A stretch of DNA of 64,000 nucleotides from contig OZ252022.1 of NCBI GenBank assembly GCA_965247615.1, forward strand, positions 2,981,572-3,045,571, written 5' to 3'. The notes beneath the pieces were generated by a model. The model was not told the DNA's origin and did no database searches. It was given only the letters and a program-made list of their open reading frames with translations. Origin of the DNA: G965197715 sp965247615 (GTDB lineage: Bacteria > Chloroflexota > Dehalococcoidia > Lucifugimonadales > UBA1127). Positions 49,542 through 57,903 of the stretch are shown in pieces (positions within the stretch are counted from its first letter, which is position 1; each line of letters opens with the position of its first letter). The position numbers and the translations under genes are program-made.

Positions 49542-49973
49542 CTAGGGCGAACGAAGCGGCAGCGTGAAGACCGCCCTGCCCGTGATCCGGCGGCCCTGCC
49601 CCTGGGAATCCGCGTACAGGTCCGCCTCGATGGTGCCCGCGCCGTCGTCCATGCGCTTGTCCGTGACCAGGCCGTGAAGCGTCAGCGGCATGTTGTGGAA
49701 CACGGGCTGGCGGAAGATGACGTCAAGCAGCTTCAACTCCACGCCGTCGGACCAGTCCGTGAGGAGCTTGGAGAGGTGCGCCATCGTCATGACGCCTGGA
49801 ACGATGGCGCCTTCAAGGCCCATTTGCCTGGCCTGCTCGTCCGACGTGAAGCGCGCGTCAAGCCCCTCCTCCCGCCAGTAGCCGACGAAGTCGACGACGC
49901 GGTCCGTTGGGATGACGACGTCCACGGGTCCCACCGCGTCGCCTATCTCAAGCTCCTCATAGTAGTGCTGCAT
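49542..49973 (-). CDS. MaoC-like hotdog dehydratase
   Basis: The 143-residue protein has a hotdog pattern, MQHYYEELEIGDAVGPVDVVIPTDRVVDFVGYW, with the hydration segment shifted to AIVPGVMTMAHLSKLLTDW. It resembles the C-terminal partner of two-subunit enoyl-CoA hydratases. It is 13 nt downstream of the N-type partner at 49987. The acyl substrate is unknown. Confidence 0.78.
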   Translation of the reverse strand: MQHYYEELEIGDAVGPVDVVIPTDRVVDFVGYWREEGLDARFTSDEQARQMGLEGAIVPGVMTMAHLSKLLTDWSDGVELKLLDVIFRQPVFHNMPLTLHGLVTDKRMDDGAGTIEADLYADSQGQGRRITGRAVFTLPLRSP

Positions 49974-49986
49974 TGGTTCACGCTGC

Positions 49987-50442
49987 CTATGGCCGGCTCA
50001 TGAAGGACTCCCGCACGCTGGCCACGGTGACTTCCTCCTGATTGACAAAGCTGGTTTCCCACACCATGAAGGCCATGGTCCCGGTCCTGCCTGTCTTGGC
50101 GTACACCTCCGCGAGCTGCGTGTACGCAGTGAGCACGTCGCCGGCGCAGACAGGCTGGTGGACCTCCAGGGTCTGTCCTGCGTGAAGCCGGGTCCCCTTG
50201 AAGCTGAGTCTGGCGTCCGGCTTGATGAGCCGGCGGACGTAGAGGTTGACCATGGTGGGGGGCGCCACCAGGCCTCGGTAGCCCCGGCGCCTGGCCTCCT
50301 CAAGGTCTCGGTAGATCGGGTTGGTCTCTTCAACCATGCCGCAGAAGTCGTGGATGGTGCCCTCGGTGACCGGGAAACGCCCGGACACGGCTTCGACGCC
50401 CAGCAGGGCGCGGTCGAACTCCAGCTTGCGTTCAGTTGTCAT
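49987..50442 (-). CDS. MaoC N-terminal-type (FAS1-like) dehydratase
   Basis: The 151-residue protein has VTEGTIHDFCGMVEETNPIYRDLEEARRRGYRGLVAPPTMVNLY, the dehydratase-N hotdog pattern, and HAGQTLEVHQPVCAGDVLTAYTQL. Together with the gene at 49542 it would make a heteromeric hydratase of an acyl-CoA-like substrate. ATG 50442 is preferred over GTG 50460 because CCGGAACGAA lies just before it. It follows the PHP gene. Confidence 0.8.
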   Translation of the reverse strand: MTTERKLEFDRALLGVEAVSGRFPVTEGTIHDFCGMVEETNPIYRDLEEARRRGYRGLVAPPTMVNLYVRRLIKPDARLSFKGTRLHAGQTLEVHQPVCAGDVLTAYTQLAEVYAKTGRTGTMAFMVWETSFVNQEEVTVASVRESFMSRP

Positions 50443-50491
50443 TTCGTTCCGGACACTCACTGATTCACGGGATTGCCTGGCGCCGACCCGC

Positions 50492-51151
50492 CTATGCCGA
50501 GCCGGCCGCTGCGGTCTCCTGCAGAGAAACGGGCCGGAACCCGCCGTCCCGCAGGGCCTCCACCAAGTCTGCTTCGTGGCGGATGGGAGCGTCGAACTCC
50601 GTCATGCAGGACGCAATGGCGCTGGTGAAGTGGGCGTCGCTGCTGCCGATGCCCCGCAGCCCGCGTTGCGCGGCCAGCGCCGCCGCCCGTTGGTTCTCGC
50701 CCGGACGGCTGCCATGGTTGAGGACCTCCACCACGTCGAAGCTGTTCAGCTCCGCGCCCCGGTCCAGGAACTCGGCGAGGCCAATGCCCGCCCTCCCCGG
50801 GTGGGCGGGCACGGCAAAGGCGCCGCACCGCCGTGCCTCGTCGATGACCGCCTGGGTGTCCAGCGTGACGTCGGCGAAGTCGAAGGCGCCGCGGAGCTGG
50901 TCGTTGACGCCGTAGACCAGGACGTGGCCGTACCGCGTATCAAGCTCCGATCCCTTCAGCACCAGCACTCCGTACTCGCGGGCCAGGGAAGAGTAGTCCA
51001 AGTCGCGGTCGAACTTCCGGTGCTCCGTCAGCACGATGCCGTCCACGCGGTACCCCTTGCGGCGGAGGGAGTGGATCCACTTGAGGTACTGCTCCACGGT
51101 TGCGCGGGCGTCGTCGGAGGAGACGGAGTGAGTATGCATGTCCAGGTACAA
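50492..51151 (-). CDS. PHP-domain metal-dependent phosphoesterase
   Basis: The 219-residue protein has DMHTHSVSSDDA (metal HxH) at the N-terminus, VLTEHRKFD, FAVPAHPGR and GIGSSDAHFTSAI, the four PHP metal-binding blocks. The family includes histidinol phosphatase-like and nucleotide phosphoesterases. TTG 51151 is chosen because a GGAGCGG site precedes it and ATG 51139 has none. A promoter lies at 51204-51233. Confidence 0.85.
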   Translation of the reverse strand: MYLDMHTHSVSSDDARATVEQYLKWIHSLRRKGYRVDGIVLTEHRKFDRDLDYSSLAREYGVLVLKGSELDTRYGHVLVYGVNDQLRGAFDFADVTLDTQAVIDEARRCGAFAVPAHPGRAGIGLAEFLDRGAELNSFDVVEVLNHGSRPGENQRAAALAAQRGLRGIGSSDAHFTSAIASCMTEFDAPIRHEADLVEALRDGGFRPVSLQETAAAGSA

Positions 51152-51203
51152 GGGCGCCGCTCCAGTTGGGTCCGGGCCTTCTATCGCGCTACAGGCTTGC
51201 GCT

Positions 51204-51233
51204 ATTATACAGGTGCTCGGCTTGAGGCCACAA
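51204..51233 (-). promoter_or_regulatory. Sigma-70-type promoter of the PHP gene
   Basis: On the reverse strand TATAAT (51209-51204) is preceded by TTGTGG (51233-51228) with 18 nt between. Predicted start is near 51197, about 45 nt before the TTG start. Confidence 0.5.
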
Positions 51234-51337
51234 CGCCGCGCGGCCCGTGAACGGACGAGGGACAATGCTCAGCGGGGCCGGCGCTTCCGTACAAGTTGCA
51301 GGGCCCGCAGCCGCTGCGGCCCTGGTTTGGATAGCAT

Positions 51338-51601
51338 ATGCAGGACATGCAGTTTATTCGACGAATGCAGCAGCGCATCGAGGAGAGCGCGGGCAGGGCC
51401 ATCGATCTGGAGATCAGCGAAGAGGACGCCGCCGAAATCGAGGTTGAGCTCGCAGGTGAGAGACCCCGCGTCGTCATTGGAGCGGACGCCCTCAAGTACC
51501 CCGGCCTGGCCCGGATGTTCATGCAGTACGCCATCCTGTGCCTGCGCCAGGAGCGAAGAGTGCCGACCTTCGAGTTCCTGCTCTTCCTCCGCCGCAACTA
51601 G
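51338..51601 (+). CDS. Small conserved-looking hypothetical protein
   Basis: The 87-residue protein reads FIRRMQQRIEESAGRAIDLE, then ISEEDAAEIEVELAGERPRVVIGADAL and MFMQYAILCLRQERRVPTFEFLLFLRRN. It has no membrane segment or cysteine pair. The codon usage matches the host. I do not recognise the family. It is followed by another small gene at 51664 on the same strand. Confidence 0.65.
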   Translation: MQDMQFIRRMQQRIEESAGRAIDLEISEEDAAEIEVELAGERPRVVIGADALKYPGLARMFMQYAILCLRQERRVPTFEFLLFLRRN

Positions 51602-51663
51602 GGCTCGGACGAATGGCCCCGCCGCCCAGAATCCACCAATACGCTGCTTACGGAGAGGGATGA

Positions 51664-51951
51664 ATGGCAGACTATGGGGTCACGGTCAAACAGGACACGG
51701 GGGGCACCCGCGTGGAGCTCCAGTGCGAGCACCAGAACGGACTTCTCTACGCGGCGCCCGCGGAGGCTTCGTGGGTCTGCTCGGAAGAGCTGCGGCACGC
51801 CCACGCCCTTGCCGGGTTCTTGGGCGAACTGGTCAAGCTCCAAGACCCGCGAGTGCACGGGCTGATGCAGCGCTGGGGGCTCTACTTCCGGTCCCGGCCC
51901 CTCGCCGCCGAGGTCCAAAGCGGGGATGCGCCGGGGCCGCACGGCCAATGA
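51664..51951 (+). CDS. Hypothetical protein
   Basis: The 95-residue protein reads MADYGVTVKQDTGGTRVELQ, followed by CEHQNGLLYAAPAEASWVCSEELRHAHALAGF. GGAGAGGGATGA precedes the ATG. Two cysteines and three histidines are present but are not arranged in a clear zinc motif. The family is not recognised. Confidence 0.65.
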   Translation: MADYGVTVKQDTGGTRVELQCEHQNGLLYAAPAEASWVCSEELRHAHALAGFLGELVKLQDPRVHGLMQRWGLYFRSRPLAAEVQSGDAPGPHGQ

Positions 51952-52020
51952 GGTAGTCCGGTCCTCACGAAGCCGCGCGCAGAGGAGCGTCCCCCCGCCA
52001 TGCTGTTGCCGTGGGAGAGG

Positions 52021-52281
52021 TTAGTCCTCGCTGCTGTCGGCGGAGTCGGCGTCGGCATCGGCGGTGCGGAACCGCGCACCGGAGGTCACCTGGTTCAGGT
52101 AGACGTCGTCCTCCCAGTAGGGAGTGTTCTCCAGATAGTTCTTGAACTCCCGCTCCTGGCCGCACCGCTTGCAGGCGCCGCGGCTGACGGGGCCGGATGG
52201 AGTTTCAATGACCCAGTGGTGGGTGCACTCCGCCTCTAGGGTAGCTGCCCCCTGGGCATTCAGGATCCGCTCTTCGCTCAT
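52021..52281 (-). CDS. Small zinc-ribbon-like hypothetical protein
   Basis: The 86-residue protein has CTHHWVIETPSGPVSRGACKRCG, a Cys-His/CxxC arrangement for one zinc, then NYLENTPYWEDDVYLNQV and an acidic Ala/Asp-rich tail. It has its own near-consensus promoter at 52338-52366 and is divergent from the regulator at 52470. Function unknown. Confidence 0.75.
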   Translation of the reverse strand: MSEERILNAQGAATLEAECTHHWVIETPSGPVSRGACKRCGQEREFKNYLENTPYWEDDVYLNQVTSGARFRTADADADSADSSED

Positions 52282-52337
52282 GGCTGCCGGTACCTCGCTT
52301 TCTTAAAGAAGCAACCCTCGGTTTGCTCTGGAAAAGC

Positions 52338-52366
52338 ACAGTAGCATAGGATTTCGTCATTGTCAA
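52338..52366 (-). promoter_or_regulatory. Sigma-70-type promoter of the zinc-ribbon gene
   Basis: On the reverse strand TTGACA (52366-52361) and TACTGT (52343-52338) are separated by 17 nt. It lies 55-85 nt before the start codon at 52281. Confidence 0.75.
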
Positions 52367-52412
52367 GCATCTCGTAGTAAATGTGTATTACTGCACTTAT
52401 ATGCTTTTTAGC

Positions 52413-52441
52413 TTGACAGCGCACCTTTGCTCCGCTAGACT
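52413..52441 (+). promoter_or_regulatory. Sigma-70-type promoter of the SufR-like regulator
   Basis: TTGACA (52413-52418) and TAGACT (52436-52441) have 17-nt spacing. A start near 52448 leaves a leader of about 20 nt before the GTG at 52470. It is back-to-back with the promoter at 52338-52366 across an AT-rich spacer. Confidence 0.78.
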
Positions 52442-52469
52442 GGGTCGAGCATCCAGAGCATCGCCTGTG

Positions 52470-53105
52470 GTGACACTCGTGGACGGGACCCGCGAAGCTA
52501 TCGTGGCACTGCTTCAGCAGTCGCCGGCGACCATAGAGGAGTTGGCCCAGGAGCTGGGGATGGCCGCTGCCAGCGTCCGCAGGCACCTGGATATCCTGCA
52601 GCGGGACCGGCTGGTCGCCTACCACGTCGTCCGCAACAAGCCGGGGCGCCCCCAGCACTCCTTTTACCTCACGGAAGAGGGGATGGAGGCGCTGCCGAAG
52701 CGGTACCAGAACCTGCTCCACTGGGTCCTGCAAGCCCTGGGTTCCCCGGAGAACTCCCCGGCGGGCGCTCACCCCGGACCCAACGTCGAAGAGCTGCTGT
52801 CCAGCATTGCCGACCGCATCGTGGAGCCCTACCAGGAGCGACTGCAGGGAGAGCCCCTTGCCGAGCGGGTAGCCGTCTTGCAGGAGTTGCTGTCGGAGCA
52901 CCAGTTCGCTCCGGCCCTGGAGGAAGAGGGAGGGGCGGTGCGGGCCCACTTGATGAATTGCCCCTTCCGCAGCATCGCCATGGAGAACGCGGCCGTCTGC
53001 GTCCTGGACCAGCGGATCGTGAGCCTGGTGTTGGGCGTCGAGGCCACGGATGAAGAGCGCATCAACCGCAGCCATCACCACTGTATCTACCTCGCCCAGC
53101 CCTAG
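52470..53105 (+). CDS. HTH transcriptional regulator (SufR/ArsR-like)
   Basis: The 211-residue protein has an N-terminal winged helix: TREAIVALLQQSPATIEELAQELGMAAASVRRHLDILQRDRLV, then RPQHSFYLTEEG for the wing. The C-terminal half contains MNCPFRSIA, VCVLDQRIVS and HHHCIYLAQP, so the three cysteines may bind an Fe-S cluster as in SufR. The GTG start at 52470 is set by the promoter, which leaves no room for the longer reading from 52383. It may repress itself and the divergent gene. Confidence 0.82.
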   Translation: MTLVDGTREAIVALLQQSPATIEELAQELGMAAASVRRHLDILQRDRLVAYHVVRNKPGRPQHSFYLTEEGMEALPKRYQNLLHWVLQALGSPENSPAGAHPGPNVEELLSSIADRIVEPYQERLQGEPLAERVAVLQELLSEHQFAPALEEEGGAVRAHLMNCPFRSIAMENAAVCVLDQRIVSLVLGVEATDEERINRSHHHCIYLAQP

Positions 53106-53309
53106 CGCCCCCGGCGCGCCCGGAGGCTGCCCCCTCTGTGTTCTTCAGCCTCCCCGCGTAGGCACTGCGCGGACCGTCGCGCGTGCGGCCTTCGGCAGGC
53201 GCCCGTGCCCGCCGGCGGCATCCAAAAGAGCAGCGCTAGAGCAGCGCTGCCAGACGTAGGGCCAAGTGAGGGAGGATCCGCTGGCTCTCCGGGCGCCGTC
53301 AAGCGCTCT

Positions 53310-53338
53310 TTGCTTTTTGGAAGTCACTCGGCTAAGAT
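53310..53338 (+). promoter_or_regulatory. Sigma-70-type promoter of ftsH
   Basis: TTGCTT (53310-53315) and TAAGAT (53333-53338) are 17 nt apart, with ATG at 53390. Confidence 0.5.
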
Positions 53339-53389
53339 ACGATGATAGGCTGCCTGCGCCATGGCGCAGTTTCACGCCGGGAGGTACGA

Positions 53390-55594
53390 ATGACCCCAAG
53401 GCTCGTAAGGAACGCGATTGTCTATGTGCTGATCATCGTCGCGGTCCTCGTAGTCTTCATGAATGTGTTCCAGTCTCCCATCGGCTCGTCAGAGGAGCCG
53501 ATCAGCACGGTCATCGACCAGGCGCGTGCGGGGACGCTTGACAAGATTGAGGTGTCGGGCGACAAGCTGACGGTGACGACCAAGCTGGGGGAGACGTATA
53601 CCTCCCACAAGGAAGACGGCTCCAGCATGGTGGAGATCCTGACCGCGGGCGGCGCGAACACCGGCCCGTCGGGTGTCGACGTAGAGGTGAAGGGAAGGAG
53701 CGGCTTCGGCAGCCTCTTCGGCCTCATCATCTCGTTTCTCCCGGTCATCTTCATCGGCGCGCTCCTCCTCTTCATGATGCGACAGGCCCAGGGCTCCAGC
53801 AGCCAAACGATGAACTTTGGACGAAGCCGCGCGCGCGTCATCATGGGGAACCGGCCCACGGTGACCTTCTCAGACGTGGCCGGCACCGACGAAGCCAAGC
53901 AGGAGCTGCAGGAGGTGGTGGAGTTCCTCCGCTACCCCGAGCGGTTCGCGTCGCTGGGCGCGCGCGTGCCGCGGGGCGTGCTCCTCATGGGCCCTCCGGG
54001 GACGGGGAAGACGCTCATGGCCAGGGCCGTGGCGGGAGAGGCGGCGGTCCCCTTCTTCTCCATCAGCGGGTCAGAGTTTGTGGAGATGTTCGTTGGCGTG
54101 GGCGCTTCCCGCGTGCGCGACCTCTTCGATCAGGCAAAGCGCAACGCGCCGTGCATCGTCTTCATCGACGAGATTGACGCGGTGGGCCGGCACCGGGGCG
54201 CCGGCCTCGGCGGAGGCCACGACGAGCGGGAACAGACGCTGAACCAGATACTCGTGGAGATGGACGGCTTCGACACCGGCACCAACGTCATAGTCGTCGC
54301 CGCCACGAACCGCCCGGACATCCTCGACCCGGCGCTCCTGCGTCCGGGCCGTTTCGACCGCAGAGTCACCCTCGACCTGCCGGACATGGTGGGGCGCCGG
54401 GCCATTCTGGACGTACACTCCAAGGGCAAGCCCTTCGAGGAGGGCGTTGGTCTGGACGTCATTGCCAAGGAGACCCCCGGCTTCAGCGGCGCGGACCTCG
54501 CCAATCTGCTGAACGAGGCCGCTATCCTGGCGGCGCGCAGGGCCCGGAAGGACATCGGAGACTCCGAGCTCGGGGAAGCCATCGACCGGCTCGTGGCGGG
54601 GCCGGAGCGCAAGAGCCGGGTCTTCTCACTGCATGAGAAGGAGCTCACCGCGTACCACGAGGCCGGTCACGCCCTCGTCGCGCAGCTGCACCTCCACGCG
54701 GACAAAGTCCACAAGATCTCCATCGTGGCCCGCGGCTCCATGGGCGGCTACACCCGCATGCTGCCGGACCAAGACCGCTACCTGGGGACCAAGGACCAAT
54801 TCGAGGCCCAGCTCGCGGTGGCCATGGGCGGCCGCGTCGCGGAGCAGGTCACCTTCGGCGAGATCACCACGGGCGCCAGCAACGACTTGGAACAGGCCAC
54901 GCGCATCGCCCGGCAGATGATCACCCGCTTCGCCATGTTCGATGTTCTGGACACGACGGTTGAAGAGGCGCCCATCAGCAGCGTCATAGAGTGGGCCAGA
55001 GCCAGAAACGTCCGGACCATCACCGTGCACGGCGAGGACCTGCTGGTCACCAAGAACACTGGTGAGGTCTACCGCTCCCGGAAGGAGCCTGGCGCAAGTC
55101 TCCTGGAGACACTGGAGAATGCGGGGATCAGGACGGGCGAAAAGGGCATCGACGTCCAGATCAAGAGCGCCAGCGGTCTGGCCGGGTTGGGCCCCCGGAC
55201 CTTCGGACGCCGGGAAGAACTGGTGTTCCTGGGGCGCGATATGTCCGAGCAGCGCGACTACAGTGACAAGATTGCCGAAGCCATCGACGCGGAGGTCCAC
55301 TCCCTCGTGGAGCAGGCCTACGTCACGGCCAGAGACCTGCTGACCAACAACAAGGCCCGGCTGGAGATGATCGCACGGTACCTCATCGAGCATGAGGCGG
55401 TGGAGGGAGAGGAGCTGACCCGCGTCCTGGAATGCGAGATCAGCGAAGAGGCCATCGCTCCTGGCGGGACCGAGGGCCCCGAAGCCTCCGCTCCCCCCGG
55501 CGACGCGGCCCCGGAAGCCTTCCTGCCCGCCCCGGAGAGCCCGCGCCGGACACCTCGCGCGGGTTCCGGACCAGCCCCCGCCCCCGCTTCCTAG
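53390..55594 (+). CDS. ftsH: ATP-dependent zinc metalloprotease FtsH with duplicated extracytoplasmic-type domain
   Basis: The 734-residue membrane protease unfolds and degrades membrane and short-lived proteins. TM1 is at about 9-27, an FtsH_ext domain at 35-101 and TM2 at about 109-130. Walker A GPPGTGKT is at 201-208, FIDEID (Walker B) and RPGRFDRR (SRH) follow, and zinc site HEAGH is at 423-427. At about 520-599 the M41 domain is interrupted by an insertion that repeats the FtsH_ext pattern: EEAPISSVIEWARARNVRTI matches EEPISTVIDQARAG in the N-terminal domain. The M41 core resumes at LGPRTFGRREELVFLGRD. All catalytic residues are kept. GGAGGTACGA precedes the ATG. The C-terminal 50 residues are Pro/Ala-rich. 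Confidence 0.93.
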   Translation: MTPRLVRNAIVYVLIIVAVLVVFMNVFQSPIGSSEEPISTVIDQARAGTLDKIEVSGDKLTVTTKLGETYTSHKEDGSSMVEILTAGGANTGPSGVDVEVKGRSGFGSLFGLIISFLPVIFIGALLLFMMRQAQGSSSQTMNFGRSRARVIMGNRPTVTFSDVAGTDEAKQELQEVVEFLRYPERFASLGARVPRGVLLMGPPGTGKTLMARAVAGEAAVPFFSISGSEFVEMFVGVGASRVRDLFDQAKRNAPCIVFIDEIDAVGRHRGAGLGGGHDEREQTLNQILVEMDGFDTGTNVIVVAATNRPDILDPALLRPGRFDRRVTLDLPDMVGRRAILDVHSKGKPFEEGVGLDVIAKETPGFSGADLANLLNEAAILAARRARKDIGDSELGEAIDRLVAGPERKSRVFSLHEKELTAYHEAGHALVAQLHLHADKVHKISIVARGSMGGYTRMLPDQDRYLGTKDQFEAQLAVAMGGRVAEQVTFGEITTGASNDLEQATRIARQMITRFAMFDVLDTTVEEAPISSVIEWARARNVRTITVHGEDLLVTKNTGEVYRSRKEPGASLLETLENAGIRTGEKGIDVQIKSASGLAGLGPRTFGRREELVFLGRDMSEQRDYSDKIAEAIDAEVHSLVEQAYVTARDLLTNNKARLEMIARYLIEHEAVEGEELTRVLECEISEEAIAPGGTEGPEASAPPGDAAPEAFLPAPESPRRTPRAGSGPAPAPAS

Positions 55595-55620
55595 CAATCT
55601 TCGAGCAGGTAGAGTGCATC

Positions 55621-55920
55621 GTGCCCAAGGGTAGCTACGTCTTGGTCAAGACAACCGGCGGCCGCCCCGCCGTGCGTCAGGTTTGGGAAGTGCGCCCCAC
55701 CGAGGTCCTTGTGGTCCACGAAGCCTACTACCGCCGCTGGCTGGAGCACCCCCACATCAGTCCACTGGCCTTTTCCATTCCCAGCGACAGCGTATTCAAG
55801 CACGATCCGGACCTGTTTGAGCAGCTTGACGCAGTCTTCAATCGCGCCCGCCAGTCGGACGAGGCAGCCGGGACGCAGCTCCGGGAGCTGTGGGCTCAAG
55901 CCATTCCTTTCTCCGCATGA
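55621..55920 (+). CDS. Hypothetical protein after ftsH
   Basis: The 99-residue protein reads VPKGSYVLVKTTGGRPAVRQ, then VWEVRPTEVLVVHEAYYRRWLEHPHISPLAFSIPSDSVF and ends FNRARQSDEAAGTQLRELWAQ. It looks like a globular small protein with a beta-rich N-terminus. The GTG at 55621 is 26 nt after the ftsH stop. I do not recognise the family. Confidence 0.65.
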   Translation: MPKGSYVLVKTTGGRPAVRQVWEVRPTEVLVVHEAYYRRWLEHPHISPLAFSIPSDSVFKHDPDLFEQLDAVFNRARQSDEAAGTQLRELWAQAIPFSA

Positions 55921-56074
55921 CGGGGCGCCCTGCCGGGCCCCTGGCGCTTCAGGGCCGGGCAGAGACTCCCTTTCCCCCCATTGCTGTCGGCTCAACCAGC
56001 CTGGTTGACACACTATTGCCCTGATGTGAGACTAAGCGGCGCAATCCCATCCGGAAGGTGTAGGTGATACAAAC

Positions 56075-57529
56075 GTGAGCACAAGAAAGGGACGGGGCCC
56101 ACGACCCAAGCCAGACCCCTCGGCAGAAGCTCCACGCGCACGGACCATCGGCGAGCTGCGGCAGTCCGGCTACAAGGTTCTGCCGGTTAGGGAGGAGTTG
56201 CGCAGGAACCTTGTCGCCAAGATGCGCCAGGGGGAGCGTCTTTTCCCGAGCATCGTGGGCTACGAGGACACGGTCATCCCCCAAGTGGAGCACGCAGTCC
56301 TGGCCGGCCAAGACATCATCTTCCTTGGGGAACGCGGCCAGGCCAAGACCCGGCTCATCCGGAGCCTGGTGAACCTGCTGGATGATGAGGTCCCCATCAT
56401 TGCGGGCTGCGAGATCAACGACAACCCCTTCAACCCCATCTGCGTTGCCTGCCGCGAAAAGGTGGCGGAGAAGGGCGAGGACGTCGAGATCGCCTGGTAT
56501 CCGCAGGCAGACCGCTACTCGGAGAAGCTGGCGACGCCCGACACGTCCATCGCGGACCTCATCGGCGAGATCGACCCCATCAAGGTGGCCGAGGGGCGCT
56601 ACCTCTCGGACGAGCTGACCATCCACTACGGCCTCGTCCCCAGGGCCAACCGGGGCATCTTCTGCATCAACGAGCTCCCAGACCTGGCAGAGCGGATCCA
56701 GGTGGGCCTGTTCAACCTGATGGAGGAGCGGGACGTCCAGATCCGGGGCCACCGGGTGCGGTTGCCCGTGGACGTGTGCGTGGTGGCCAGCGCCAACCCG
56801 GAAGACTACACCAACCGCGGGCGTATCATCACGCCGTTGAAGGACCGGTACGGCGCCCTGATCCGGACCCACTACCCTCGCACCACGGACCACGAGCTCG
56901 ACATCATCGACCAGGAGCGGACCCACTTCGAGGACGCGGACACCACAGTCACGGTCCCGCCGTACATGAGAGAGATCATCGCCGAGTTCACCGCGCTCGC
57001 GCGCAAGAGCCCCGAGATCAACCAGCGGTCCGGCGTATCCGTGCGCGTCTCCATCGCTAACTTTGAGACCATCGTCGCCTGCGCAATGCGCCGAGCAATC
57101 CGGTACAAGGAGACGCAGGCCGCTCCCCGCCCCAGTGACTTGCCCTACATCCTGGCGTCCACGGCGGGGAAGGTGGAGCTGGAAACCCTGGAGGACGGAC
57201 GCGAATCCCGAGTCGTCGAGGACCTGACCAGGAAGGCCATTCACAACGTCTTCAGCTACTACTTCAGCCCCAAGGAGTTCGACGATCTGCTCCAGCGCTT
57301 CGATGAGGGCTTGCAGGCAGAGGTGGGGAGCGAAGTGCCGTCCTTCGTGTATGTCGAGCGCTTTGGCGGCGAGGCAGGGCTATCGCCCGTGCTCACGAAG
57401 CTCGACATAAAGCCGGAGGGCCAAGAGGCCCTGTTCGCCTCGGCCACGGAGTTCGTGCTGGAGGGCCTCCACCTCAACAAGCGTCTGAACCGGGACCTCG
57501 TTGACGGGAAGTACCGCTACCGGGGCTAG
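56075..57529 (+). CDS. MoxR/ChlI-like AAA+ ATPase
   Basis: The 484-residue protein has a modified Walker A, LGERGQAKT, near residue 88, then VCVVASANPEDYTNRGRIITPLKDRYGALI, which is the sensor/arginine-finger region of magnesium-chelatase I and MoxR-type ATPases. A cysteine pair (CVACRE) lies at about 125. Such ATPases act with a VWA-domain partner to remodel a target protein or insert a metal, but no VWA gene follows in the window. A GTG start is used. Confidence 0.82.
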   Translation: MSTRKGRGPRPKPDPSAEAPRARTIGELRQSGYKVLPVREELRRNLVAKMRQGERLFPSIVGYEDTVIPQVEHAVLAGQDIIFLGERGQAKTRLIRSLVNLLDDEVPIIAGCEINDNPFNPICVACREKVAEKGEDVEIAWYPQADRYSEKLATPDTSIADLIGEIDPIKVAEGRYLSDELTIHYGLVPRANRGIFCINELPDLAERIQVGLFNLMEERDVQIRGHRVRLPVDVCVVASANPEDYTNRGRIITPLKDRYGALIRTHYPRTTDHELDIIDQERTHFEDADTTVTVPPYMREIIAEFTALARKSPEINQRSGVSVRVSIANFETIVACAMRRAIRYKETQAAPRPSDLPYILASTAGKVELETLEDGRESRVVEDLTRKAIHNVFSYYFSPKEFDDLLQRFDEGLQAEVGSEVPSFVYVERFGGEAGLSPVLTKLDIKPEGQEALFASATEFVLEGLHLNKRLNRDLVDGKYRYRG

Positions 57530-57839
57530 CTCCATCAGAGCTACGACAGACGCGCCGGAGCGTTGCACGGTCCGGTGCCGGCGACAGAGAGCGGGGTCGG
57601 TATTGAGCCGCCCCCGCTCTGTTGTGCAGTGGCCCTTCAGGGCCTGCGCGCTCGGGCCACGAGGCCGCTCCCCCTGCCGTCGCGCCAGCGACCCTTCCGG
57701 GGTGGCTGGCCGTCAGCGGGCGGCTGAGTCGGGGAGCTGGTCGTGGGGGACGTGGGGTGAGTGGTGGCTGCATCGGGACGGGCTCCCGCCCGGATCGGGG
57801 CGCGGTGTCCCCTTGTCCCCTTCTCGCCGCAGGCGCACT
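57530..57839. other. Intergenic region between convergent genes
   Basis: The gap between the ATPase gene and the surface-protein gene holds a fragment of a type B unit at 57676-57692 and ends at a strong terminator. No gene is supported. Confidence 0.5.
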
Positions 57840-57872
57840 AAAGAGGGGGCGGCTGAACGCCGCCCCCTCTTT
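57840..57872. terminator. Bidirectional rho-independent terminator
   Basis: A perfect 14-bp stem (AAAGAGGGGGCGGC with its complement) closes a 5-nt loop TGAAC. The A-rich and T-rich feet of the stem serve both the plus-strand ATPase gene and the minus-strand surface-protein gene. Confidence 0.9.
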
Positions 57873-57903
57873 GTTGTGACGAGGATAGAGGGGCCCTGGT
57901 TGG

